Positions 7,488 through 13,866 are shown, numbered from the stretch's first letter. The stretch: 14,451 bases of DNA from Elusimicrobiota bacterium (GCA_027858455.1 JAQICQ010000168.1:1-14451), one strand, 5' to 3'. Numbers and translations are program-made. Notes: generated from the letters alone by a model not told the origin.

Positions 7488-9784
7488 TATTTTATCTCCT
7501 TTTTTCTCTTAAAATATACATTGCTCATATACATAAGCAAAAACATAATACTGACTGTGCCCAGAAAACTTGTAAACATATTCAAAGAAACCAGAGCTCC
7601 CAACATACGATTGGGCGGAAAAGCTGAGAACAATAATACCAGAAACCCGGCGATAACAACGACAGCATTAAATATTATCGCTCGACCGGAATGACTCATA
7701 GTTAATCGGCAGGTTGTTTCTTTGTCATTATCCTTACTATATATTTTATAACGTTCTATAAAATGAATAGCATAATCGATTCCTATTCCTATTGCGATAC
7801 TTGAGATAAGCGCTGTAGTAGTGCTTAGCGGAATACCGAGAAGTCCCATAATACCAAAGTTGATCATAGTAGTTATAACGATGGGAACTGCTCCGATCAA
7901 TCCAACAATAAGTTTCTTAAACATAAAAGAAATGAGAATTACTACTATTAATAATGCCAGAATGACACTTGTTATCTGCCCCTGCAAAATGAGATCGGTA
8001 AAAACAAGGCTCTTATAGCCGGAGCCTGCATAATTAATTTCAACACCAAGCTCCTTGAATTCCGGCCTGTATTTTTCTATAAGCGCTATAGTCTCATTTA
8101 ATACTTTTGAATTATCACTTTTTAGCTGAAATGTCAGATTGGCTTTCTTATAATCATAATTCACAACCTTCCAGAGATTATCAGGATCCCCGGACATCTC
8201 ATACAAAAGAAGGTATTGGGCAACCAAATCTGAGGATTCAGGGATTCGGTTAAATTTCTCATCGTCAGCATGCATTACCTTATTCATTCTCTTGAGATAA
8301 TCAGCCAGAGAAAACGAATTCCCCACCATTACGTTATTGTTTACAACATTCATTTGAAGTTTATCGATAACTTCTAAAACAGCAGGGGATTTAAATGTAT
8401 TAAGATCCTTTCCATCTAAAATAACATTAAGGCTGCTTGTTCCACCAAAATTAGCATTAATAAATTTATCAGTCAGAACAATATCGCTGTCTTTTTCAAA
8501 TTTATCAAGAAAACTGGAATTAATCCATACTTTCCTGATACCTGTAAGCGCTATAATAATGACAATGATCGTTAACATCATGGTTAAATATTTATGCTTT
8601 ACTATTTTCCGAGTATAGAGAGCCGCTAAATCAACTTTTTTTCGAGCGGTATTCTTACTATCTGTTTTCCAACCGGGCAAACCAAAAACCATTATTCCGG
8701 CAGGAATCAAAAGGAGGGAAAAGACCATCGCTACCATAACACCAAAAGCGGTGAATAACCCAAAATATTTAATTGGATAAACCTGGGATGTCAGCAATGA
8801 AATAAAACCTACGGACGTTGTAACAGAAGTCATAATCACCGGTTTCCCCATACCATGAATCAGATCCTTAATTGCTTCTTTTTTCGTAGCCGACGGATTA
8901 CCAATCATAAATAAATGCAAATGGCTATAGAGATGGATTCCGTCAGCAACACCAATTGCAATAAGCATGACCGGGATCATCGTAGAAACAGCATAAATGG
9001 GGATCCCAAAAGCGGCCATTAAACCAAAAGTCCATATAGTACTGAATAAAACAACAAGCAAAGTAAAAAAAGTACTTTTAATGCTTCGTAACACAATCAA
9101 TAAAACCAAAATTATGACTAAAATAACTATCGGTACCATGCGTTTCATATCTCGCGGACCAAGATACGCCATTGTCCCTTCCACAATGGGGCGACCGGCA
9201 ACATATAACTTTTCAGGCCCTTCATATTGCTTTGATAATTTTAAAATACGCTGGTAAAATTCTTGCGAAAAAACATCATCTTCTATTTCTGCAATAATTA
9301 TTGTTACTGTTTCATCGTTTGAAACCAGTCTCCCAAAAACCATCTCATTACTGCGGACATTATTCCGCAGTTTCTGTAATTTCGCATCGGTTTCAGGCGC
9401 ATTTTTAAAGAAAGCCTTGACGTCCATTCCATCTTCGGTGCCGATAATATTATCAGCTGTATACAATGAAGTAACATCGTCTTTTTTAATCTCCTTCATT
9501 TTTTGCAAAGATTTGGTCAGATTTTTAACCTTTTCAATAGTTTGGGGGTTATAAATACCTTCTGATTTTTCAATGGCAATAATAATTCCATCTCGGATAC
9601 TAAACCACTCCTCCGCCTGATTGCTATACATAAATGCAGGGTGGTTTTGCGGCATATATTTATCCAAATCTGTTTCCATGCGGGAATTGGATTTCATAAC
9701 CTTAAAAAATCCGACAGATGTGATTAAAACAATTACCAAGATAAGACTGGGTAATTTTAAAAGTTTATTAATTATTTTTTCCAT
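7487..9784 (-). CDS. MMPL/RND-superfamily transporter
   Basis: This 765-residue inner-membrane protein has the RND repeat layout: one membrane helix (12-30), a periplasmic domain to about 212, five helices (about 216-367), a helix at 399-416, a second periplasmic domain to about 600, and five more helices (606-754). The paired transmembrane-4 motifs are G-V-A-D281-G-I-H-L-Y and G-I-G-I-D670-Y-A-I-H-F; the Asp residues fit the proton relay of MMPL and sterol-sensing-domain transporters. RND/MMPL proteins of this size export lipids or hydrophobic compounds by proton antiport. It lies 15 bp after the cupin gene with an AGGAG site, and its stop overlaps the LolA-like start. The TetR gene upstream probably controls it. 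No HAE1-type adaptor (membrane fusion protein) is encoded here. Confidence 0.93.
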   Translation of the reverse strand: MEKIINKLLKLPSLILVIVLITSVGFFKVMKSNSRMETDLDKYMPQNHPAFMYSNQAEEWFSIRDGIIIAIEKSEGIYNPQTIEKVKNLTKSLQKMKEIKKDDVTSLYTADNIIGTEDGMDVKAFFKNAPETDAKLQKLRNNVRSNEMVFGRLVSNDETVTIIIAEIEDDVFSQEFYQRILKLSKQYEGPEKLYVAGRPIVEGTMAYLGPRDMKRMVPIVILVIILVLLIVLRSIKSTFFTLLVVLFSTIWTFGLMAAFGIPIYAVSTMIPVMLIAIGVADGIHLYSHLHLFMIGNPSATKKEAIKDLIHGMGKPVIMTSVTTSVGFISLLTSQVYPIKYFGLFTAFGVMVAMVFSLLLIPAGIMVFGLPGWKTDSKNTARKKVDLAALYTRKIVKHKYLTMMLTIIVIIIALTGIRKVWINSSFLDKFEKDSDIVLTDKFINANFGGTSSLNVILDGKDLNTFKSPAVLEVIDKLQMNVVNNNVMVGNSFSLADYLKRMNKVMHADDEKFNRIPESSDLVAQYLLLYEMSGDPDNLWKVVNYDYKKANLTFQLKSDNSKVLNETIALIEKYRPEFKELGVEINYAGSGYKSLVFTDLILQGQITSVILALLIVVILISFMFKKLIVGLIGAVPIVITTMINFGIMGLLGIPLSTTTALISSIAIGIGIDYAIHFIERYKIYSKDNDKETTCRLTMSHSGRAIIFNAVVVIAGFLVLLFSAFPPNRMLGALVSLNMFTSFLGTVSIMFLLMYMSNVYFKRKKEIK

Positions 9785-9799
9785 AAATACTCCTAATGC

Positions 9800-10138
9800 T
9801 TAAAGCAGTTTTGTCTCTTTTTCGGGTCTAGGTATTTTTACAACTAACACCCGGACTATCTCATCTGTCTCATTATAAATGCAGTGTACTATACCTGCGG
9901 GACTTTCTACTAAAGAATCCTTTCTTACAGTTTCCTTTTCTTTCCCGATTTCAATTACAGTTTCTCCTTCAAGAACATAGAAAAACACATCAACAGAAGT
10001 AATATGCGGCTTAAGACTTTCTCCTGCTTCCAGACTTATATGTACGGCAACTGCATTCTTACTGTCATAAATCTTTGAAGCTGAAACATTATGCATGTTT
10101 TTCATCGCTGTATTTTTTACTGCATTAATAATTTTCAT
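9800..10138 (-). CDS. Small single-domain cupin protein
   Basis: The 112-residue protein is one cupin barrel. Motif 1 is G39-x5-H45-x-T47-x2-D50 with YVLEG at 54-58. Motif 2 is S-P80-A-G82-x2-H85-x3-N89. The second His of the usual HxH is Thr here, so metal binding, if any, uses a reduced ligand set (H45, H85 and perhaps D50). Such cupins can be small-ligand sensors or enzymes; no reaction is inferable. The ATG has a good GGAGGA site. It sits between TetR (50 bp) and the MMPL transporter (15 bp), which suggests it belongs to the regulated transport module, for instance as a ligand-binding accessory. No signal peptide is present, so it is cytoplasmic. Confidence 0.85.
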   Translation of the reverse strand: MKIINAVKNTAMKNMHNVSASKIYDSKNAVAVHISLEAGESLKPHITSVDVFFYVLEGETVIEIGKEKETVRKDSLVESPAGIVHCIYNETDEIVRVLVVKIPRPEKETKLL

Positions 10139-10188
10139 ACATCCTCCTGATTATTAGTTGATAACCACTTATTTACCCGAACTATAAT

Positions 10189-10770
10189 TTACTTTTTAAT
10201 TACCATATTTAAATTTGCCCACAAATTTTTACCTTCCTTTGCCAAGTCATACTTATATCCGGATGATCTCCATTTCCTGATAAGAAGCCTGAAAGATCCC
10301 ATAATCATAATGCTCAGGTATTCAGCAGGAATATCATTTCTTATTTCTTTTCCGGCAATTCCTTCTTCTATGGTTTTTATGATGTATTGCTGATTCAGAT
10401 CAATTATTTCCCATATTTTCTTGGATAATACTTTGTCAGATCTGAAGATCTCTTCCGCAAAAAGTATAGATGCTACAGCAGGCTGTTTTTTGAAATTTTT
10501 AAAATGACCCTCCGTATATGATTCTATTTTTTTAAGGCAGCCTTCTTCTTCTTCTGATTTTTTTCTTAGTATTTCGATCTCGGTTTTATAATACTCCAAT
10601 ATTGCCAGAAGAATATTCATCTTATTATCAAAATGCCTGTAAATAGCCGGCTCGGTGACATTTATTCTTCCGGCAATATTTTTCATAGTAAGTTCCTGTA
10701 TCCCTTTCTCTGATATTATATTTATTGCCTTTCCAATTATTTCTTTTTGTCTACTCGTAAATTCCGCCAT
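10189..10770 (-). CDS. TetR/AcrR-family transcriptional regulator
   Basis: About 193 residues with a classical TetR N-terminal HTH: L-T-M-K-N-I-A-G-R-I-N-V-T-E-P-A-I-Y-R-H-F with D-N-K-M following, at about residues 27-52. The C-terminal helical domain varies in sequence and gives no ligand clue. I place the start at the second of two adjacent ATGs, because GGAGG ends only one base before the first (10773) and four before the second. A consensus promoter followed directly by a GTTAGT-N8-ACTAAC palindrome lies upstream, the usual design for autorepression. As first gene of the run it probably represses itself and the cupin/MMPL/LolA-like/beta-barrel genes until a hydrophobic ligand binds. Whether control extends to hemerythrin and hcp depends on internal promoters that I could not see. 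Confidence 0.93.
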   Translation of the reverse strand: MAEFTSRQKEIIGKAINIISEKGIQELTMKNIAGRINVTEPAIYRHFDNKMNILLAILEYYKTEIEILRKKSEEEEGCLKKIESYTEGHFKNFKKQPAVASILFAEEIFRSDKVLSKKIWEIIDLNQQYIIKTIEEGIAGKEIRNDIPAEYLSIMIMGSFRLLIRKWRSSGYKYDLAKEGKNLWANLNMVIKK

Positions 10771-10790
10771 CATTCCTCCATTTCAGTAAA

Positions 10791-10810
10791 GTTAGTTATC
10801 GTTCACTAAC
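10791..10810 (-). promoter_or_regulatory. TetR-type operator at the transcription start
   Basis: The 20-bp quasi-palindrome reads GTTAGT-GAACGATA-ACTAAC on the minus strand, with perfect 6-bp arms and an inner TGAACGATA resembling TTAGTGAnnnnTCACTAA-type TetR sites. It sits immediately downstream of the -10 box and covers the expected start point, so bound repressor would block polymerase. Confidence 0.7.
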
Positions 10811-10839
10811 ATCATAACTTAAACCCAATTCTTTGTCAA
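10811..10839 (-). promoter_or_regulatory. Consensus promoter of the TetR/MMPL operon
   Basis: On the minus strand, TTGACA (10839-10834) and TATGAT (10816-10811) are spaced by exactly 17 bp. The predicted start lies near 10804, inside the palindromic operator, giving a leader of about 30 nt. No competing promoter of this quality was seen in the intergenic gaps downstream. Confidence 0.75.
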
Positions 10840-11088
10840 CCCCCTGTCCTATTTTTATAATTTATGAGATTTCGCTGTATATTTGGTAGAAAAAAATGCT
10901 TCATACTATATGAACTACAAACACTTCCTGGGCATTTTCCGCATATAAACCTATACCCTATAACCCCGTAATAGATTTTAAGCCCTTAAATCGACGATCT
11001 GAGAGTTGGGGGGTAAACTTTAGAACCCATTAAAACCGGTGGGCATTAAATTGATGCAAGGCTAACAAAGCAAAGAACAACAGCAGAT
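10840..11088. other. Intergenic spacer without an identified gene
   Basis: No frame of convincing length or composition is present. The stretch mixes AT-rich sequence with a G-run (TTGGGGGGTAAAC near 11007) and a GGCTAACAAAGC that resembles one half of an integron attC but lacks its partner. Otherwise nothing recognisable. Confidence 0.4.
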
Positions 11089-11226
11089 TTATTTCTCATA
11101 AATCTTATAGCTTACATCCTTTTTTAACCGTTCTTTTATCAGCGTCTTTATATTTTTGTTTTCTTTGGCAGCAGTTATTTTAAGCTGCTTATAAGAAAAT
11201 GTTGTGATCTGTTGGTTAATCTCTGT
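11089..11226 (-). pseudogene. Decayed paralogue of the 133-aa gene at 11374-11775
   Basis: Read on the minus strand this segment encodes TEINQQITTFSYKQLKITAA, then K-E-N-K-N-I-K-T-L-I-K-E-R-L-K-K-D-V-S to a TAA at 11089-11091. It aligns with residues about 45-83 of the neighbouring protein (TEIKKMISIFSYEQLTKTAE, then R-N-P-S-E-L-I-K-L-R-L-R-E-K-V). Shared landmarks are T-E-I, F-S-Y-x-Q-L, T-A and the L-I-K-x-R-L ending. Directly upstream the frame reads R-S-L followed by a stop, where the intact copy has Q-S-L-K-D-I-S, so it is interrupted. The C-terminal 50 residues are gone, and upstream coding is at best faint. It is a remnant of a tandem duplication or a second insertion. Confidence 0.7.
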
Positions 11227-11236
11227 TTATAGACTT

Positions 11237-11328
11237 CTAAGAAATAGATTAGATAAAAATGGCTTACCGTCAATGAGATCCGATTAGAGAAGCCTTTTTT
11301 TCGGCTAAGTATAATCTATTTAACTTAG
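11237..11328. repeat. Imperfect inverted repeat around a ~60-bp core
   Basis: CTAAG-A-AATAGATTA (11237-11251) faces TAATCTATT-TAA-CTTAG (11312-11328): 9+5 complementary bases in each arm with a small spacing difference. The enclosed AT-rich core ends in an A-G-C-C/G-G-C-T mini-hairpin with a T-run. It could be a tiny MITE-like insertion or a folded transcript end. It lies where the paralogue remnant loses similarity. Confidence 0.35.
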
Positions 11329-11340
11329 AGAGCTTTTAAA

Positions 11341-11360
11341 AGGATGTGCCACTTAGGCAC
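11341..11360 (-). terminator. Possible weak terminator of the 133-aa gene
   Basis: GTGCC (11346-11350) pairs with GGCAC (11356-11360) around a 5-nt loop, 14 bp past the stop codon. On the minus strand it is followed by ATCC and a short T-run. Stem and T-tract are both modest, so efficiency is doubtful. Confidence 0.35.
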
Positions 11361-11373
11361 TGTCTTTTCCTGG

Positions 11374-11775
11374 TTATGAGTTATTTAAGTGGTGTGATGG
11401 AGCCTTAAGGGTCCTTAAAAATTCAAGCAGGTCTTTGGGGCTGCCTTCTTTTTCAAGCTCTTTTATCCATCCTTCAACTTTTTCGGGAGAGTATTTTACG
11501 GTAGCTGTCCTGGCGCCGCCCGGGTACAGTACTTTCTCTCTGAGCCTCAGTTTTATAAGTTCAGAAGGGTTTCTCCTCTCTCTTTCGGCGGTCTTTGTGA
11601 GCTGCTCGTAGGAAAATATTGATATCATCTTTTTTATTTCGGTCGTTGATATATCCTTGAGGGACTGATAAAGTCCCCGGTCATTCTTTCCGAAAGCTAC
11701 GGTGACAGTCTCGTGCTTTTTTTCTTTGCCGGGACGGGAGTACGGAAAATATATTGATATAAACTTTCTCTTCAT
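11374..11775 (-). CDS. Hypothetical 133-aa basic protein with a decayed neighbour copy
   Basis: I do not recognise a family. The protein is basic and soluble, without signal peptide or membrane segment. The N-terminus is beta-like (KRKFISIYFPYSR, then ETVTVAFGKN), the middle is helical (LKDISTTEIKKMISIFSYEQL, continuing KTAERERRNPSELIKLRLREK), and the C-terminus has a KVEGWIKELEKEGSPKDLLEFLRTL helix pair. The R-R-N-P-S-E-L-I-K-L-R-L-R-E-K segment resembles ribbon-helix-helix helices in which -SELI- starts the second helix, so DNA binding and autoregulation are possible but unproven. A consensus promoter lies only two bases from the ATG and contains a palindrome; no ribosome-binding site exists, so the mRNA is probably leaderless. 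A broken paralogue lies about 150 bp downstream. Proximity to a mobile toxin-antitoxin-like pair suggests accessory DNA. Confidence 0.7.
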   Translation of the reverse strand: MKRKFISIYFPYSRPGKEKKHETVTVAFGKNDRGLYQSLKDISTTEIKKMISIFSYEQLTKTAERERRNPSELIKLRLREKVLYPGGARTATVKYSPEKVEGWIKELEKEGSPKDLLEFLRTLKAPSHHLNNS

Positions 11776-11783
11776 TTGATATA

Positions 11784-11812
11784 ATTATAACACAGTGTGA
11801 TATATTTTTCAA
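11784..11812 (-). promoter_or_regulatory. Strong promoter with palindromic spacer for the 133-aa gene
   Basis: On the minus strand TTGAAA (11812-11807), a 17-bp spacer and perfect TATAAT (11789-11784) place the start near 11777, about two bases before the ATG. The spacer holds TATCACACTGTGTTATA, a 17-bp odd palindrome with one mismatched pair that overlaps the -10 box; it looks like a repressor site. The gene lacks any ribosome-binding site, fitting leaderless translation. Confidence 0.65.
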
Positions 11813-11935
11813 TTGCGAAACAAACCCTCAATTAAATAGCACTGGCTAAAAGTATAAAGGATATCTCTCTTTTCCGGACCAAGAAAAATTCTCGTTAGGT
11901 ATGTCTTAAAAACCGGGTTAAACTGTGTTAATAGT

Positions 11936-12520
11936 TTATGACCTTACAAATTTCGACAGCAATGAATAGTCCCCCTTGTCAGCCGCATATAAAGATTTAA
12001 TGTATCTTTTTCTGGTTTTCCCCGCGCTAACTAAATTCTCGCTTCCCCATGTAAAGCGGGGTTTTTTAAATATCATTTCCAATATTAAATCCGACATCAT
12101 CCGGGCATGCCGGCCATTACCGTTTGGAAAAGGATGTATTGATACTAATTTGTGATGGAATCGATAGGCGATTTCTTCCGGCGGATAGGTTTTATTTTCT
12201 ATCCAAAAATTTGCATCATCGCATAGAATCTTTAATTTTTGAGTAATCTCATACCAGGGACATCCAATATTTTTATCGCTTTTTCTAAATTTGCCGGCCC
12301 ACTTCCAGACATTATTAAACATTCTTTTGTGAAGTTTAGTTATAAACGGCACACTGATAATATCTGCATCTTTCTTTTTAGCTAACCACATCTCCGCCTC
12401 GTTAATATTATCCTGTTCCCACCTGTCTAATTCTTCTCTATTTGATATGTGCGGTACGAGGAGTCCTTCCGCCTCATCTAAATCAATGGGAGTCGCCCCT
12501 TCCGGGTATTTAAATTTCAT
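11936..12520 (-). CDS. Mobile mystery protein B (Fic-domain enzyme)
   Basis: The 194-residue protein is a Fic/Doc-superfamily member with the catalytic motif H129-P-F-P-N-G-N-G-R137 followed by H-A-R. His129 would be the general base, and the GNGR loop binds phosphates of the nucleotide donor. The usual acidic residue of HPFx[D/E]GNGR is Asn133, which is common in this subfamily but could alter the metal-dependent transfer. The N-terminal P-E-G-A-T-P-I-D-L-D-E-A-E-G-L plus W-E-Q-x-N-I segment matches TIGR02613 (mobile mystery protein B), always encoded with protein A. The L-D-E-A-E-G there is a near miss to the Fic inhibitory S/T-x3-E-G/N motif. Fic proteins AMPylate or otherwise modify targets. 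The start overlaps the end of the XRE gene by four bases (ATGA). Confidence 0.9.
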   Translation of the reverse strand: MKFKYPEGATPIDLDEAEGLLVPHISNREELDRWEQDNINEAEMWLAKKKDADIISVPFITKLHKRMFNNVWKWAGKFRKSDKNIGCPWYEITQKLKILCDDANFWIENKTYPPEEIAYRFHHKLVSIHPFPNGNGRHARMMSDLILEMIFKKPRFTWGSENLVSAGKTRKRYIKSLYAADKGDYSLLSKFVRS

Positions 12521-12987
12521 GATTTATCATCCCATATTGACCCGGGATCATCGTGCAGTATCTTTTCTACGGCATCATCAACTGCCTTTTGTTTCTCTTT
12601 TAAGCTTAATTCCTGCTTTTCTAAAGCCATGCTGTGCGAAACCCTTTTCATCCTTTTTTCAACTACCAGTTCAGCCTGCCTACGAACAATATTCTCTAAT
12701 GTTGTCGCCGGGATGAGAGCATATACAAATTTACAGCCCATGGCCTCAGCCGTTTTTCTTAGGGTCTCTACCGTTAAGTTTCCTTTTACTTCTTCTTTCT
12801 CTATTTCCGATACCCGCTGCCTTTTGACGTCAATCCGTTCAGCTAATTGCCTAGTATTCATGCCCAAGGATTGTCTTATAGATCTAATCCATCCCCGAAA
12901 CGGCATATTAATTTCCGCAAGTGGATTGAATTTTTTCAGCTTTTCAGAAGTTTGCTCTCTAATCAGTTTTATTTTACTGTATTTCAT
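12517..12987 (-). CDS. Mobile mystery protein A (XRE-type HTH regulator)
   Basis: The 156-residue protein has an XRE/Cro HTH at about residues 33-66 (RSIRQSLGMNTRQLAERIDV, then KRQRVSEIEKEEVKG, then LTVETLRKTAEAMGCKFVYALIP). A helical C-terminal extension rich in K/E follows (about 85-150). Together with a Fic partner this matches TIGR02612, mobile mystery protein A, known mostly from mobile regions. By analogy to toxin-antitoxin units it should both neutralise the Fic protein and repress the operon; that is inference for this pair. Three CAAG-type palindromes 60-145 bp upstream, one overlapping the -35 box, are the likely binding sites. The four-base overlap with the Fic gene couples synthesis. 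Confidence 0.9.
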   Translation of the reverse strand: MKYSKIKLIREQTSEKLKKFNPLAEINMPFRGWIRSIRQSLGMNTRQLAERIDVKRQRVSEIEKEEVKGNLTVETLRKTAEAMGCKFVYALIPATTLENIVRRQAELVVEKRMKRVSHSMALEKQELSLKEKQKAVDDAVEKILHDDPGSIWDDKS

Positions 12988-13024
12988 AATCTTCCCATAG
13001 TCTCACATCAATATTTCTGTTATA

Positions 13025-13053
13025 ATAATAATATTTTTTTAGAGTTTTGTCAA
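13025..13053 (-). promoter_or_regulatory. Promoter of the mobile mystery A/B operon
   Basis: On the minus strand TTGACA (13053-13048), a 17-bp spacer and TATTAT (13030-13025) form a strong promoter. Transcription would start near 13018, about 30 bases before the ATG. The first three bases of the -35 box belong to the O1 palindrome, so a bound regulator would exclude polymerase. Confidence 0.7.
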
Positions 13054-13064
13054 GGATTACCTTG
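13051..13064. promoter_or_regulatory. Operator O1 (CAAGG-N4-CCTTG type)
   Basis: CAAGGATTACCTTG: perfect 5+5 palindrome whose left arm overlaps the -35 box of the mobile mystery operon. It is the first of three similar sites. Confidence 0.7.
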
Positions 13065-13082
13065 CTTATTTTTAAGATTTGT

Positions 13083-13096
13083 CAAGATATATCTTG
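13083..13096. promoter_or_regulatory. Operator O2, fully palindromic
   Basis: CAAGATATATCTTG is a perfect 14-bp palindrome starting exactly 32 bp from O1. On the minus strand it is also followed by a TTGACA-like box, as O1 is. Confidence 0.65.
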
Positions 13097-13115
13097 CGGC
13101 TTAGACGCTTTTTAG

Positions 13116-13129
13116 CAAGGTAACCCTTG
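13116..13129. promoter_or_regulatory. Operator O3 (CAAGG-N4-CCTTG type)
   Basis: CAAGGTAACCCTTG has perfect 5-bp arms and lies 33 bp from O2, so all three sites fall on about the same DNA face. Weaker half-sites (TACCTTG near 13168, GCAAGG near 13227) extend the array towards the next gene. Confidence 0.65.
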
Positions 13130-13269
13130 CTTTTTATAGCGAAAGTGAAAAGGACATGCCCGGCATATACCTTGCTTCACCCGATACTTGACCTGTTGTG
13201 TTACTTCCCAAATTATTTTACCTTCAGCAAGGGCTTTTTCCCCGAATTAAAATACTTTTTCTTATTCAA

Positions 13270-13509
13270 CTAAATCACAATTTTCTCGTTTGATTCGTGA
13301 TCTTCTATTTCAGCAATCATTCCCTGGGGATCTGTTATCTTAACTATATCCGCCAAGGTGCTTAATTCCAGACCTTTATCCTCAAAAAGTTTCTTTACTT
13401 TTTTGGGTGCAACCTTTATCGATAGTTTCAAAAAAGTCAAAGGTATACTTATTGTTTGATCTGGCTCAGTCTTGTTGTCTTTATAAATTCTAATCTTTAA
13501 TTTAGCCAT
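13270..13509 (-). CDS. Small SHOCT-like/YvlB-type conserved protein
   Basis: The 79-residue soluble protein reads as two short beta strands (AKLKIRIYKD, QTISIPLTFLKL), a Lys-rich helix (KVAPKKVKKLFEDKGLELSTLADI) and a terminal strand pair (MIAEIEDHESNEKIVI). The order I-R-I-Y, then I-P-L, then A-P-K-x-x-x-x-L-x-x-K-G, then E-I-E-D resembles the small domain in SHOCT-like/YvlB-type proteins (I-P-L ... P-K ... L-E-E-K-G-I-D-L); this is a memory-based match and the function is unknown. A weak AAGAG precedes the ATG. It could be transcribed with, or independently of, the mobile mystery genes; the operators lie between them. A short CCTT-CAGC-AAGG hairpin near 13221 might end its transcript. Confidence 0.65.
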   Translation of the reverse strand: MAKLKIRIYKDNKTEPDQTISIPLTFLKLSIKVAPKKVKKLFEDKGLELSTLADIVKITDPQGMIAEIEDHESNEKIVI

Positions 13510-13565
13510 TTTACTCTTTTTGTTCCGGAATTAGCCGTATATTACTCCGAAACCGGTATAAAAAA

Positions 13566-13700
13566 CTTAACTGCTCGCTGCGCCAGCCTTCAACGGCGCC
13601 TCCGGCAAACTCCGCTTCCAAAGCCCGACAGCAGAGAGCCTTCAGCTCTCGTCATAGCTAAAGTTATAGGAACTGTCTGAACAGACAGGCTGGTCGGGCT
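13566..13700. other. GC-rich foldable element (three-way-junction-like)
   Basis: This block is far richer in G+C than its surroundings and holds no convincing gene. AGCCCGAC (13622-13629) pairs perfectly with GTCGGGCT (13693-13700). Inside lie a GAGAGC/GCTCTC hairpin (13634-13639 with 13645-13650) and a 16-bp palindrome CTGTCTG-AA-CAGACAG (13673-13688). An alternative stem pairs CCAGCC (13583-13588) with GGCTGG (13688-13693). The right flank contains GGGCTAACACAACGCTTGTCC, reminiscent of one half of an integron attC site, and GGACAAGC (near 13782) can pair with its GCTTGTCC, but the expected outer R box is absent. Candidates are a structured RNA, a REP-like palindrome, or a damaged attC. None is proven. 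Confidence 0.5.
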
Positions 13701-13866
13701 AACACAACGCTTGTCCGCTTTCACCATATTCTACGGTTTCAACGATCTGCTTTTTTTGCCCTTTACCACAAGTGGTTCTGGACAAGCCGGTCCAACGTAA
13801 AAATATCTGTCTGAAAGGCGGCGGTTTAGATAGATATTTTCCCCTCTCTTTTTCTTCACGCTTTTT

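Noticed and set aside
11060..11080. GGCTAACAAAGC as an attC half-site
   Set aside because: No GTTAGCC partner or stem is found downstream; probably chance.
13040..13135. CAAGG palindromes as a CRISPR array
   Set aside because: The repeats are only 14 bp, differ from each other and have 18-19 bp spacers with no cas genes; operator sites explain them better.
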